DNA of 64,000 nt from Anaerolineae bacterium (GCA_027494055.1 JAOSJO010000026.1:191094-255093), one strand, 5' to 3'; counted from the first letter of the stretch, positions 16,599 through 26,347 are shown. Translations and numbers: made by a program. The notes: a model not told the origin generated them from the letters alone.

Positions 16599-17600
16599 AT
16601 GACGACGATGACCAAAACGACCTTCAACCGCGACGTGCTCAAGCTCGACCCCGGAAAGACCGTTGGTGAACTCACCGAAATTCTGCGCGACGTGGTGCAC
16701 AAGCGCTTCAAGAAGCGCGGCGCGGTGGTGGGCGTCAGCGGCGGCATCGACTCCTCGACCACGCTGGCGCTATGCGTGCGCGCCTTTGGCCCGGAGCGCG
16801 TGCTCGCCGTGATGATGCCGGAGAAGGAATCCAGCCCCAAGAGCCTGGTGCTGGGGCGCGAGCTGGTGGACCGGTTCGGGTGCGAGTCGGTGGTGGAGGA
16901 CATCACCGGCGCGCTCGTGGGCCTGGGCTGCTACCAGCGCCGCGACGAGGCGATCAAGCGTGTCTTCCCGGAATACGACCCTTCATACAAGGCCAAGATC
17001 ACGCTGCCGACCAACGTGCTGGAGCAGGACACGCTCAACGTGTTCAGCCTGACCATCATCAGCCCGGAGGGCGAGGAGAAGAAGAAGCGCCTCGGCCCGA
17101 AGGAGTATTTGCAGATCGTCGCGGCGACCAACTTCAAGCAGCGCACGCGCACCACCACGCTGTACTACCACGCCGAGGCGCGCAACTACGCCGTGATCGG
17201 CACGCCGAACAAGAACGAGCACGACCAGGGCTTCTTCGTCAAGTGGGGCGACGGCGGCTACGACTTCACGCCCATCGGCCACCTGTTCAAAACCCAGGTG
17301 TACCAGCTTGCCGCGTACCTGGGCGTGCCGGAGCGCATCCAGCGCGCGACCCCCACCACCGACACGTACACTGCCGAGGTGACGCAGGAGGAGTTCTTCT
17401 TCCAGTTGCCTTTCGAGATCATGGACCTGATCTGGTACGCATGGGAGCACGGCGTGGACGCCGCCGAGGCTGCCGCCGCGCTCGACCTCACGGCGGAGCA
17501 GGTGGCGCGCATCTACCGCGACTTCGACAGCAAGAAGCGCGGGACCGACTTCCTGCGCACGCCGCCGCTCAACGTGGGCCGGCTGGACATCGCCTACTGA
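16599..17600 (+). CDS. nadE: NAD(+) synthetase-like ATP-pyrophosphatase
   Basis: 333 residues, with the PP-loop GVSGGIDSSTTLAL and family segments VAATNFKQRTRTTTLYYHAE, IGTPNKNEHDQGFFVKWGDG and DFTPIGHLFKTQVYQLA. These match ammonia-dependent NAD synthetase, which amidates the nicotinate of deamido-NAD. No glutaminase domain is fused, so ammonia would have to come from elsewhere. Being the last gene of the carrier-ligase-AsnB operon, it could be the cell's NadE or an amide-forming enzyme adapted to the pathway. Both readings remain open. Confidence 0.8.
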   Translation: MTTMTKTTFNRDVLKLDPGKTVGELTEILRDVVHKRFKKRGAVVGVSGGIDSSTTLALCVRAFGPERVLAVMMPEKESSPKSLVLGRELVDRFGCESVVEDITGALVGLGCYQRRDEAIKRVFPEYDPSYKAKITLPTNVLEQDTLNVFSLTIISPEGEEKKKRLGPKEYLQIVAATNFKQRTRTTTLYYHAEARNYAVIGTPNKNEHDQGFFVKWGDGGYDFTPIGHLFKTQVYQLAAYLGVPERIQRATPTTDTYTAEVTQEEFFFQLPFEIMDLIWYAWEHGVDAAEAAAALDLTAEQVARIYRDFDSKKRGTDFLRTPPLNVGRLDIAY

Positions 17601-17618
17601 TTCGCGCGTGAAACAGCA

Positions 17619-17649
17619 GGGGCGGGCCTTGTCCAGACCCCCCCTTTTG
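17619..17649 (+). terminator. Possible terminator after nadE
   Basis: An imperfect stem between aggggcggg and ccccccct followed by tttt, 19 bp after the stop; one C-C mismatch. Confidence 0.4.
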
Positions 17650-17650
17650 T

Positions 17651-17760
17651 ATGAGCGTAACCCACCAACTGAAGTCGGCGGCTAATCGCAGAACAGGACC
17701 AGCACGAATACGAATCAGCCCGCGACTTCAGTCGCAGGGACCAAAAGGCGCACAGATACC
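17651..17760. repeat. REP-like double-hairpin repeat, copy B
   Basis: Same order as copy A: caccaactgaagtcggcggctaatcgca, a spacer, then cccgcgacttcagtcgcagg, between two convergent genes. The first hairpin is partly degraded. Confidence 0.75.
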
Positions 17761-17783
17761 GCGCGCCGCTCGCGCCTCTCCCG

Positions 17784-19485
17784 TCACTTCCCCTTCACCA
17801 GCACGGACAGCGTCCACAGGCCGCCGTCGCGCATGTCCGCCGACGCCAGCACGTAGTCGAACGGCTCCAGCACCGGTGCGTTGGCCTCCTCGAACTCGAC
17901 CAGGACGTCGCCGGTGAGGGGCGGCGCGCACGTAGTCCACGAAGTCTGCAATGGCGAAGTAGAACACGCCCTCCACCGCCGGTGCGAGGTCCATGGCGCG
18001 CCCCTGCCAGGTTTCGTTGCTCGCGAGGCTCGGCGTCGTCCCGCTCGCGACGGCGATAAGCTGCTCGACGCCGTTGCCGGTCGCCAGCACCAGGAAATCG
18101 CCTACCAGCCCGTAGACGAAGAGGTTGCCGCCGGTCGATGGGTCGGGCACGGCGCGCAGATCGTAACCGCCCATGTTGATGATGACGGGCACAAGCTGCA
18201 TCTGCGAGGCGAGCACGCGGCTGAGCACCTCCACCGTGTTGAGCGAGGCGTTCCGGTCAATCCACCTGCGCCATGAGGGCGAAGTCGTAGGGGAGGCGCG
18301 GGTTGCCGTACAGCCCGGATGGGTTGCGCAGGAACCCGATCGCGTACTCGCCGCTCATCCACTGGAGGATGTTGGTCTCGATGTCGAAGGCGGCGCCAAG
18401 CTGCTGCGTGAGCGTGAGGTTCGCCAGCGCAAGGAAGCCGTTCGCCTGCGTCGTGAGTTGCGCCGCCGTGGGCAATTCGGGCGGTGCTTCGCCCTCCGCG
18501 AGTGCGTTCAGCGTCGCGTTGATATACGCCTGTGCGGCGAAGGCGTACAGGCCGATGCCGGACCGGCCAGCGCACGTCATACGAGGCGACAAAGCCAAGC
18601 GCGTCCTCTGGCAGGGCTTGCGACACCGCCGCGCCGGCGGTGGCCGTGTTGATCACCGGGCCGTCCACCTGCTGCGACCAGCCGAGCGCCAGATCGAGGC
18701 GGCCCGGTTCCACGCCCTCCGCCGCCACAGAGAACCCGACACCTTCCACCGTCACATCGCCCAGGAGCGGGCTGAGGTCGAGGCCGACTTCGGCCAGGAA
18801 GCCGTCGAGCGCCGCGCCGCTCAGGTAGCCGCTGATGAGGGCGCTGGACGCCAGCCCGCTCGCGACTTTCTCAAAGCCGGGGGTCTCTGACAGCGGCGTG
18901 GCCGCGCCCGCGCTCACGTCGATGGCGGCCTGCACGCCCATCAGCGACCCGTAGGCAACATGGCCGCTCACCGTCGCCAGCGCGATGTCGCCGCCGGTGT
19001 ACACGACCGCGCTCTGGTGAACAATCGGCGTGATCTGCACGCCCTGGTTGCCGTAGGCCACGATCAGCTTCTGCACGAAGGCGTCTGACAAGGCGGTGTT
19101 GTTGGTGGCAAGCAACGCCACGGAAGTCGGGTTCCTCATCCGGGCCGGCCGGGTTGACGCCCAGCGCGATCTGATCGCCGAGCCAGGGCGCGATGTCGGC
19201 GGCGTAGTCGATGTCGCCCTCCGGAAAGATCGCATCGACGACCTGCTGCATCACGGCGTCCGGCTCGGCGGGCGCGCCCATGTACGCCCGCAGCGCTACG
19301 AGCGCCTGCGGCAGTTGCTCGCCGCCCACCAGGCCGATGTAGCCGGCGAATGTGTCCGGGATCAGCGCCGCGCCGGCCAGGCTCAGCGCCGGCCGTGACG
19401 CCAGCGCAACAGCCTGCGCACCGACCGGCGTCACCGTCATGCTTACCAGCGCGAAAACGACTGCGAGGATCACCGCTCTGCGCAT
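17784..19485 (-). CDS. Secreted DUF3352-type protein, broken by several frameshifts
   Basis: Joining four or five adjacent frames gives about 567 residues. It has a signal peptide (MRRAVILAVVFAL...PVGAQA), an early segment DTFAGYIGLVGGEQLPQAL, and PWLGDQIALGV / SGEYAIGFLRNPSG / NGVEQLIAVASG, all typical of DUF3352 secreted proteins. The frame changes near 19130, 18570, 18250 and 17930, and the C-terminus VLASADMRDGGLWTLSVLVKGK ends at 17784. The ATG at 19485 has a perfect GGAGG. The many indels fit sequencing error in GC-rich DNA, but true decay cannot be excluded. No function is known for the family. Confidence 0.7.
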
Positions 19486-19634
19486 CAGACGCCTCCTGTT
19501 CCACTGTTCTGCCGGGCGGGTTGCCCATAGAGATGATAGCACGTCTCTTCCAGATCAAGAAGTAGGCAAATGGGGCCACGCGCACAATGCCACACACAGT
19601 ATCCGTTCACCCTGTCTATTCAGCGTCGTGCCGT

Positions 19635-19750
19635 TGTGTGTTTTTCGCAACCCGCCGACTGAAGTCGGCGACTAATCGCAGAACAAGGCCGACAAGCGTA
19701 CGAATTAGCCCGTGACTTCAGTCGCGGGGACCAGAAAGGTGAACAGATGC
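19635..19750. repeat. REP-like double-hairpin repeat, copy C
   Basis: Contains ccgccgactgaagtcggcga and ccgtgacttcagtcgcgggg with the same spacer logic as copies A and B, and shares the preceding gtgtgtttttcg with copy A. It lies in the 430 bp gap 19486-19918, where I see no gene. Confidence 0.8.
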
Positions 19751-19918
19751 CACACACGTTACTCTACTCAATGACACACAGCGCGCTCTTGACGCCTGCC
19801 CACCCTTTCGCCGCCGCAACCCCCCGACGCGCGCCCGGACTGGTCTGACCTGTCAGGCGATGGCGCGCAAAAGGGTTACAATATTCACACAACGTTATTT
19901 GCCTTGTGAGGATACAGC

Positions 19919-20550
19919 ATGGATCCGTTACCCTTGATACTGACCGCCGCGCTCGGCTATTTCATTGGCGGCATTCCCACCGCCTTCGTTCTGGCGCGGA
20001 GCCGGGGCATCGACATTTTGAGGTCGGCAGCGGCAACATGGGCGCGACGAACGTCGCGCGGGCGCTTGGCGGGCGCTACGCGGTGCTGACCGGCGTCATC
20101 GACTTTGTCAAGGGCGTGGTCGCGGTGCTGATTGGCGAAGTGCTGTTCCCCAGGGACCCGTATGTCGGCGGCGTGATCGGCGCACTCGCCGCCATCGTCG
20201 GCCATAGCTGGTCGGTCTACGTCCTGTTCCTCACCGGGCACCTCAGGGGCGGCAAGAGCGCCGCCGTCACGGGCGGCACCTGGCTCATACTCGCGCCGCT
20301 GTACATCTCCGCCGCCGCTGTCGCCTTGTTTGCGGTGCTTCTGTGGCGGCTGCGCATGGTCTCGCTGGGGGTGCTCGCTGCGGTGGGGCTGGGCGGCGCG
20401 TGGCTGCTGCTCTGGGTCGCGCTGGGCGAGCTGCCGCCAGTGATGGCCGTGTATGCGGTCGTCGTCTTCGTGCTGATTACCTATCGCCACCGGAGCAACA
20501 TCGAGCGCCTGCTCCAGGGCAAAGAACGCCGCATCGGCCAGACCGAGTAA
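19919..20550 (+). CDS. plsY: Acyl-phosphate:glycerol-3-phosphate acyltransferase (one frameshift)
   Basis: About 210 residues, multi-spanning membrane enzyme that makes lysophosphatidic acid from acyl-phosphate. PlsY motifs are GYFIGGIPTAFVLA, then after the shift VGSGNMGATNVARALGGRYAVLTGVIDFVKG, and GHSWSVYVLFLTGHLRGGKSAAV. The start ATG at 19919 has tgagga upstream. The frame breaks at about 20015 in a run of four T; five T would restore GIDIFEVGSGN. As this is a central lipid gene, an assembly error is the likely cause. Confidence 0.88.
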
Positions 20551-20673
20551 CCTCCCCTCGCCGCGACGCGCGCCTCCGAGCGCGGTTGACACCCTTCCGG
20601 GGGGCGGGTATAATTCCGCCCGTCCAACTGCTGATTTCCAACGTGAACGCGGCTATAAGGAGCCTGAGGTACT

Positions 20674-21387
20674 GTGAGCCAGAACGGCGAGATTGCCAAT
20701 CCAACCACCATGCAGGAACTTGAGCCGAAGATGAAGCTGCGTGGTCGGGTGGTAAAGATTGAACTCTTTGGGGCCTTCGTGGACATCGGCGTCGAACGCG
20801 AGGGCCTGCTTCACATCTCACAACTGAGCGACCAGCGCGTCAACAACGTCCGTGACGTGGTTTCTGAGGGCGATGACGTGACGGTCTGGGTCAAGCAGAT
20901 TGACCGGAAGAACGGGCGCATCGACCTGACCATGATCGAGCCAGTCGCGGTGGGTTGGAATGACCTCACGGAGGGCCAGGTCCACACGGGCACGGTGACG
21001 CGCATCGAGCGCTTTGGCGTCTTCGTTGATATCGGCGCGGAGCGCCCCGGCCTGGTGCACGTCAGCGAGCTGGCGATGGGCTATGTCAACTCACCCAACG
21101 ACGTGGTCAAGGTCGGCGATGCGGTCGAGGTGAAGGTCATCGGCGTGAACCGCAAGAAGCGGCAGATCGACCTCAGCATGAAGGCGCTGGAAGCGCCCGA
21201 CGCTGCGCCGGAGGCGGAAGAGGAAGACGAAATGCCGACAGCCATGGCGATGGCGCTCAAGCGTGCCATGGAAGGCGCCGACGCCGACGCGAAGGCGCAG
21301 CGCCGCCGCGCGAAGGCGCGCACCGCCAACCAGGAACTCGACAGTATCATCGCGCGCACGCTCCAGCAGCACCAGAAGCGCGACTGA
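20674..21387 (+). CDS. Protein with two S1 RNA-binding domains
   Basis: 237 residues, GTG start with a good aaggagcc Shine-Dalgarno. Two S1/OB-fold domains are visible at about 20-95 (LRGRVVKIELFGAFVDIGVEREGLLHISQL) and 105-175 (HTGTVTRIERFGVFVDIGAERPGLVHVSEL). They are followed by an acidic stretch and a basic Arg/Ala-rich tail. It resembles the short S1-like proteins of Chloroflexota and probably binds mRNA or the ribosome. It is much shorter than canonical RpsA, so I do not use that name. It follows plsY on the same strand and has its own terminator. Confidence 0.8.
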   Translation: MSQNGEIANPTTMQELEPKMKLRGRVVKIELFGAFVDIGVEREGLLHISQLSDQRVNNVRDVVSEGDDVTVWVKQIDRKNGRIDLTMIEPVAVGWNDLTEGQVHTGTVTRIERFGVFVDIGAERPGLVHVSELAMGYVNSPNDVVKVGDAVEVKVIGVNRKKRQIDLSMKALEAPDAAPEAEEEDEMPTAMAMALKRAMEGADADAKAQRRRAKARTANQELDSIIARTLQQHQKRD

Positions 21388-21415
21388 TCTCCAGACGCCC
21401 CCACTGAGAACGCAC

Positions 21416-21443
21416 AGAGGCGGGCTTTGGCCCGCCTCTTTTG
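21416..21443 (+). terminator. Rho-independent terminator after the S1 protein
   Basis: Perfect stem agaggcgggc / gcccgcctct with a 4-nt loop and a tttt tail. Confidence 0.92.
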
Positions 21444-21508
21444 TCGTTTGCCGCCTTGCGATGCAGCGCGGCCTTGACTCTCGGCCCCGGTCGCGCCCAC
21501 CCGCGCGC

Positions 21509-22015
21509 TCAGGATGCGAGGCTCTGGCGCAGCCGGATCACCGAGAGGATGAACAGCAGCGTCATCAACACCGCCGAGGCCACGCACCAGATGCAGAAGG
21601 CCTGAATCTGCGCGATTTCCGCCCACGTCAGGTAGAGCGAGAAGGCGAAACCGAACAGCGTGAGGCCAAAGAGCAGGAGCCGGCCATACTCGACGAGGAA
21701 CGGCACCCGGTCCTCCAGCAGGAGCGCCAGCAGGATCACCACGTAGCCGCCCAGGCCGAGCACCGCCACCGGCATTGGCCCAATCATGGAATAAAGGCTC
21801 CGGTCCACGAGACCGCAGTCGATAGGCAGGCCAAGTAACGTCTGGCCTTCGGCGGGGCAGGCCATTGCCGCTGAGCCGCCGGACAGCTTCACGTAGCTCA
21901 GGTATGAGGCTGCGAGGACGCCGAGCACGGCGAGTACGATGCTCGCGAGCCGCCACGCATCGCGCGTGACGGCGAGGGGAACCTTGATTGCTTGCTGAGC
22001 GGCACGTCCAGACAT
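21509..22015 (-). CDS. Vitamin K epoxide reductase (VKOR) family membrane protein
   Basis: 168 residues with four hydrophobic segments. The family hallmarks are the Ser/YVKL loop after TM1 (ASYLSYVKLSGG), a Cys pair in the loop (MACPAEG ... PIDCG), and the quinone-reactive CxxC near the last helix (QAFCIWCVASAVLM). VKOR homologues reoxidise thioredoxin-like proteins to drive disulphide formation in the envelope. I choose the ATG at 22015, which has GGAGAGG in front, over the upstream ATG at 22048. No DsbA-like partner is fused; the thioredoxin-like domain at 533-2701 is too far away to link with confidence. Confidence 0.85.
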   Translation of the reverse strand: MSGRAAQQAIKVPLAVTRDAWRLASIVLAVLGVLAASYLSYVKLSGGSAAMACPAEGQTLLGLPIDCGLVDRSLYSMIGPMPVAVLGLGGYVVILLALLLEDRVPFLVEYGRLLLFGLTLFGFAFSLYLTWAEIAQIQAFCIWCVASAVLMTLLFILSVIRLRQSLAS

Positions 22016-22102
22016 TGAATTACCTCTCCACAGTTCGGGATACTTCATGTTGCCGGAAGGCCAAAACGGGCCGAGTATAGCACAGGATGCGACCTCTGGG
22101 GG

Positions 22103-23464
22103 TCAATCAAGGCGGAGCTGTGTCTGTTGCACCGCCAGAACCGTGTTCAGGTCAGGCCCCTGCACGACCAGCGTATCCGAGCCGCTGTGCAGCAGGCACG
22201 TGGAGTCGTAGCGCATGGGCTGCGCCGGCTCCGCGTCTGAAGCGCCGGGCGCGCTTACCGCGCCGTCCCAACAGACGGCGCCGTCTTCCATCGTCATGAT
22301 CGGCTCCGCGCCGTACCGCGCGCTGGCGAACGCGGCGTACACCGCTTCGAACTCCTGCCCGTGGCTGGCGCTGTCCCAATCGGCGCGGAGGACCCACGCG
22401 ATGCCCTCGGTCCCGTCATTGAAGTAGACCGCCAGGCTGTCGCCGCCCCACCCTTCGGCGGCGCGGGTGGCGTCGCCATCGGGCACGCGCTGCGCCAAGT
22501 ACTCGCGCAGGTAGAACTCGCCCAACGTGAAGTTGTGCACCAGCCGCCAGCTTGCGCCGAGCGTGGCGTCGGCAGGGACCAACTGCACCAGGTCCGGCTC
22601 GTCGGCGTTGAAGTACTGCTCTGGGTGCAGGATGTGCTCGGTGGAGAGCGGCGGGCGTTCGTAAATGGCGTCAACCAGCGCCCAACCGCCGCGTTCCAGC
22701 GCGGCCTGGATGAACGCCTGGCCGTCCAGGTAGGGGAAGAACAACTCGGCGTTGATGATCGCCGGCGCGCTGTCGAGCTGCGCCATGCTGACCCCGACCA
22801 ACCCGCCGAACAGGCCGAGCGCGAACGCCGCGTCGCGCTGTTCCTGCACGCGGTACATCAGGTAGTCCGCCATCACCTGGCTCGCGTCGCCTTCGATAAG
22901 CGCCAGGCGCGCCAGGATGAGGTCGGGCGCGTCGGGCTGTTCGTCGCCGGCCAGGCCGATCTCCAGGCTCGCCAGGTTGAAGCTCTGGTCTTGCAGCGCG
23001 TGTGCGAATTCGTGCGCGTAGGTCAGTTCGGCTACCGAGTCGAAGCTGTCGCCCACAACGACCATGCGCCCGCCTTCGGCGTCGTAGAAGCCGGCGATCT
23101 GTTCGGTGAGCAGGTCAAGCTGAAGCTGCCACAGGTCGGTGTCGAGCGGCATGAAGTCCAGCGCGTTGTAAAAGATCGCGTCGTCGCGCGCCTCTTCGGG
23201 TGTGTATTCCGACGCGAGCTGTTCGGCCAGCCACGCCTCAAGCTCAGCGCGCGTCATCACGGCGCGCGCGATGGAGCTGGTCGCCTGAAGTCCGCGCAGT
23301 TCGACCACGGCGGCCTCGATGGCGTCCATCTTCTCGGCGTCGGCGGGGTCGATGGCCTCGCTCTGCGCGGTGGCGCGCGCCGCAAGCTGCGGGAGGGTGG
23401 GGAACAGAACCAGGCTGAGGGCAATGACGAGCAGGGGGATCCAGCGGGCGCGAAACAGGTTCAT
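22103..23464 (-). CDS. Secreted or membrane-anchored HExxH metallopeptidase-like protein
   Basis: About 453 residues. It has an N-terminal signal or anchor (MNLFRARWIPLLVIALSLVLF), a zincin motif HEFAH in LTYAHEFAHALQDQSF, and, about 45 residues later, LIEGDASQVMADYL, which supplies the likely third zinc ligand Glu, as in gluzincins. It probably cleaves extracellular or wall proteins, though the substrate is unknown. The ATG at 23464 is preferred for its gaagg Shine-Dalgarno and the signal sequence. It is single-gene and intact, divergent from rnpB. Confidence 0.75.
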   Translation of the reverse strand: MNLFRARWIPLLVIALSLVLFPTLPQLAARATAQSEAIDPADAEKMDAIEAAVVELRGLQATSSIARAVMTRAELEAWLAEQLASEYTPEEARDDAIFYNALDFMPLDTDLWQLQLDLLTEQIAGFYDAEGGRMVVVGDSFDSVAELTYAHEFAHALQDQSFNLASLEIGLAGDEQPDAPDLILARLALIEGDASQVMADYLMYRVQEQRDAAFALGLFGGLVGVSMAQLDSAPAIINAELFFPYLDGQAFIQAALERGGWALVDAIYERPPLSTEHILHPEQYFNADEPDLVQLVPADATLGASWRLVHNFTLGEFYLREYLAQRVPDGDATRAAEGWGGDSLAVYFNDGTEGIAWVLRADWDSASHGQEFEAVYAAFASARYGAEPIMTMEDGAVCWDGAVSAPGASDAEPAQPMRYDSTCLLHSGSDTLVVQGPDLNTVLAVQQTQLRLD

Positions 23465-23579
23465 TGAATAAGCCTTCTTCGTCGTATCTGGTACATTGTC
23501 ACCTGTGCTCAATTTTAGCAGCCTTCTTCCATAGAAGCGACCGTTTTTGAGTGTTCTTATCGTGTTATAATGTGGGTGC

Positions 23580-23958
23580 GCTCAAGCTGACCGGGCGGTC
23601 GCGGGGCCGGCCACAGGCTGGCCCTGAGGAAAGTCCGCGCTCCACAGAGCACGGTGCTGGCTAACGGCCAGGCGGGGCGACCCGACGGCATAGTGCCACA
23701 GAGAGGTGTATTGCCTAAGCTGACCCCGCAAGGGGCCAGACGGCGAGGGTGAAACGGTGGTGTAAGAGACCACCGGCGTCCCTGGTGACAGGGGCGGCCA
23801 GGCAAACCCCACCGGGAGCAAGGCCAAGCAGGCGCGATGGGGCTGCTCGTCCCGCGCCGGGTAGGCTGCTTGAGGCGGCGGGCAACCGTCGTCCCAGATA
23901 GATGACCGCCGCATCCCCGCCGGGGATGACAGAACGCGGCTTACAGGTCGGCTTGAGC
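23580..23958 (+). ncRNA. rnpB: RNase P RNA, bacterial class A
   Basis: About 379 nt. The outer helix pairs gctcaagctgacc at 23580-23592 with ggtcggcttgagc at 23946-23958. Conserved core segments are present: gaggaaagtcc at 23626-23636, gagggtgaaacggtg near 23745-23760, the gatagatgaccgcc region near 23898, and acagaacgcggcttac at 23929-23944. It is the catalytic RNA that matures the 5' ends of tRNAs. Confidence 0.95.
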
Positions 23959-24071
23959 GCGCGCCTGACCTGTCGCCAGGTTAGGAATTTTTCACGTTTC
24001 CCCCCTCGCGCGCAGCCGCAGCTTGTGCTAAGATTGACTTAGTGTAAAGATCGCACCAAGAGTGGGGCACA

Positions 24072-24482
24072 ATGGCAAAGCTTCTCCTCATCGACGACGA
24101 CGACGGGGTCTACAAGGTGACGCGCCTCATCCTGGAGCGCGCCGGCTACGACGTGCTCTGGGCCAGGGATGGCGTTGAGGCGATCTCGATGCTCGCCTCG
24201 CCCGATCTGCCCGACCTCATCCTGTGTGACCTCATGATGCCCCGGATGGATGGGCGCGAAGTTCTTATCGCGATCCGGCAGGACCCGCGCCTGCGCCACC
24301 TCCCCGTGTTGATGCTCACGGCGCACCGCGACGCGGAGAACCTCGAATTTGCGCGCGACATGAAGGCCGTGGGCTACATTGTCAAGCCGTTCCGCGCGGG
24401 CGACCTGATCAGCCGGGTCCGGCGCTTCGTCGAACCGGGCGCGGAGCAGGTCAGCAGCGCCGGCTCTCACGCCAGCGCCTAA
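24072..24482 (+). CDS. Single-domain response regulator (receiver only)
   Basis: 136 residues made of one receiver domain. The acidic pocket LLLIDDDDG, acceptor Asp in LILCDLMMP, Thr in LMLTAHRD and Lys in VKPF are all present, so it should be phosphorylated normally. It has no output domain and no kinase gene beside it, so it may act by protein contact. Its last 4 bp overlap the end of the convergent asparaginase gene. The start ATG follows gtggggcaca, a weak ribosome site. Confidence 0.88.
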   Translation: MAKLLLIDDDDGVYKVTRLILERAGYDVLWARDGVEAISMLASPDLPDLILCDLMMPRMDGREVLIAIRQDPRLRHLPVLMLTAHRDAENLEFARDMKAVGYIVKPFRAGDLISRVRRFVEPGAEQVSSAGSHASA

Positions 24483-25408
24483 ACATCCAGCCGGGTCACG
24501 TCGCGTTCCACGGGCTGGCTTTGGTCTCCGGCGGCGACGTGATAGCGCGGCGAGTCGTCGCGGTCGTCCTTGTACGCCCCAACGGTGCAGTGACCGCCGG
24601 CCGCGTCGATGGCGTAGAGCGTCAGGCCGCCGGCGCGCCAGTCAGGCAGGGAGGCCATGTCGTCCATGGCCTCGTGGACGGCTTCCTCGACAGACATCCC
24701 CATCTTCATGTAGAGCACAGTGCTGCGCGCCAGGCTCGTCCTGATGGCGAGTTCGCCAATGCCGGTGCAGGCGGCAGCGCCGTAGCGGTTGTCGGCGTAG
24801 AGGCCGGCCCCAACCACCGGCGTGTCGCCCAGGCGGCCAGGGTACTTCCACGCGCAGCCGCTCGTGCTGGTGGCGGCGGCGATGTTCCCGGCGGCGTCCT
24901 GCGCGAGATAGACCGTCGTCCCGCCCGCGTGCTGTGGGTCCATCGCCGCCCAGGCGGCGCGCGCGAGCGGCATGTGGCCCAGGTTTGCCGCGTCCACGCC
25001 GTTTTTGCCGAGCCACGCCTGCCACTGCCGGTAGGAATCCTCGGTCAGTAGCTCGGCCCGTTCGGCCCCGATTTCATCCGCAAAGCGGGCCGCGCCCGCG
25101 CCGACGAGCATGACGTGCGGCAGCTTCTCCATGATGGCGCGGGCGATGCTGACCGGGTGCGCGTAGCCCCGCAGGTTGCCCACGGCCCCGGCAGCGCGCG
25201 TGCGCCCGTCCATGACTGCGCCATCCAGTTCGACCTCGCCCACGAGGTTCGGGAGGCCCCCCAGGCCGACCGAGCAGTCGTCAGGGTTCGACTCGACCGC
25301 GCGTATCCCCTGCTCGATGGCGTCCAGCGCCGCCTGCCCGGCGCGCAGCGCCGCCCATGCCAGCGCGACTCCGGTGCCTTTCCAGTCGCCTGCTACCAGA
25401 TTCAACAT
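24479..25408 (-). CDS. N4-(beta-N-acetylglucosaminyl)-L-asparaginase / isoaspartyl peptidase family (Ntn hydrolase)
   Basis: 309 residues. The family matures by self-cleavage before a Thr nucleophile. Here the candidate is the second Thr region in HAGGTTVYLAQDAAGNIAAATSTSG, followed by KYPGRLGDTPVVGAGLYAD, which matches the substrate-binding RVGDTPIIG-type motif, and ACTGIGELAIRT. It hydrolyses asparagine-linked GlcNAc or beta-aspartyl peptides. It starts 13 bp after exonuclease III with an AGGAG site inside the gap, so the two are probably co-transcribed. The exact substrate cannot be decided from the sequence. Confidence 0.82.
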   Translation of the reverse strand: MLNLVAGDWKGTGVALAWAALRAGQAALDAIEQGIRAVESNPDDCSVGLGGLPNLVGEVELDGAVMDGRTRAAGAVGNLRGYAHPVSIARAIMEKLPHVMLVGAGAARFADEIGAERAELLTEDSYRQWQAWLGKNGVDAANLGHMPLARAAWAAMDPQHAGGTTVYLAQDAAGNIAAATSTSGCAWKYPGRLGDTPVVGAGLYADNRYGAAACTGIGELAIRTSLARSTVLYMKMGMSVEEAVHEAMDDMASLPDWRAGGLTLYAIDAAGGHCTVGAYKDDRDDSPRYHVAAGDQSQPVERDVTRLDV

Positions 25409-25421
25409 TGCTGTGCTCCTG

Positions 25422-26209
25422 TCAACGCGAGAATTCGGCGATCAAGTAGGTGTGGTCAGAGGGCTTGGCCCCCGGCGCGCTTCGGTGTCGATCCAGATGC
25501 GCTGGCAGCGCTGCGCCATGGGCGGGGTCGCGTACACGTGGTCGATGCGCCAGCCCATCCCGCGCGCCTGCGCGTCCCTGACGCGGTAATCCCAGTAGGT
25601 GTAGTGCCCCGGTTCGTCGGGGTAGTGCTGGCGAAACACGTCCACGAAGCCCCACGTGCGGACCTTCTCCAGCGCGGCGCGCGCGTCGGGGTGGTAGTCC
25701 ACGTGGTCTTCCTTGCGCTCCGGCGCGTAGAGGTCGATTGGCGCCGGCGCGACGTTGAAATCGCCTACCCAGACGAGCGGGTCATCTGGCGTGTGGTGCC
25801 GCTCGAAGAAGGCGCGCAGCCGGGCGAACCATTCCAGCTTGTATTGAAAGTGCGCTGACGGGACCTCCCGCCCCTGCGGGACGTAGGTATTCACGACCGT
25901 GATGCCCGCGATGTCCATGTGGATGAGGCGCGGCGCGTCTGGCTCGCCGCCGTCGTCAAAGCCGAACGTCACCGAGGCGGGGGCCTCGCGGCTGAAGACC
26001 GCGACCCCGGCGTGGGCCTTCTGCCCCTTGAACGTGACGTGGTAGCCGGCCTCGCGGAAGGGGTCGGCGGGGAAGTCCTCATCCTGGACTTTGGTCTCCT
26101 GTACGCAGAGGATGTCGGGCGATTCGCGCGCCATCCAGTCGAGCATCGACTCGATGCGGGCGCGGATGCCGTTGGCGTTGTAGGTGGCGATCTTCAGGGT
26201 GTCGCTCAT
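25422..26209 (-). CDS. xth: Exodeoxyribonuclease III (AP endonuclease), frameshift near the C-terminus
   Basis: About 262 residues. The motifs of the ExoIII/EEP family are YNANGIRARIE, CVQETKVQDEDFP (catalytic Glu), VWVGDFNVAPAPIDLYAP, and WRIDHVYAT. It cuts DNA 5' of abasic sites and trims 3' ends in base excision repair. As given, the frame leaves the family after IDTEARRG. A one-base change in a run of five C near 25470 restores AKPSDHTYLIAEFSR, containing the conserved SDH, and a stop at 25422. Confidence 0.92.
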
Positions 26210-26347
26210 GCGTTTTCTCCTCAGTTGAGTATGCGCGTGGGATTATACCGGATTTGTGCCCCGGCGTGGTTGCTGTGCCGCCGACGTGCGACCGCGCCGG
26301 ATTTGCTGTACACTCCCCGGTGACGCAGTGTCGGGCGAGGCAGGCTG

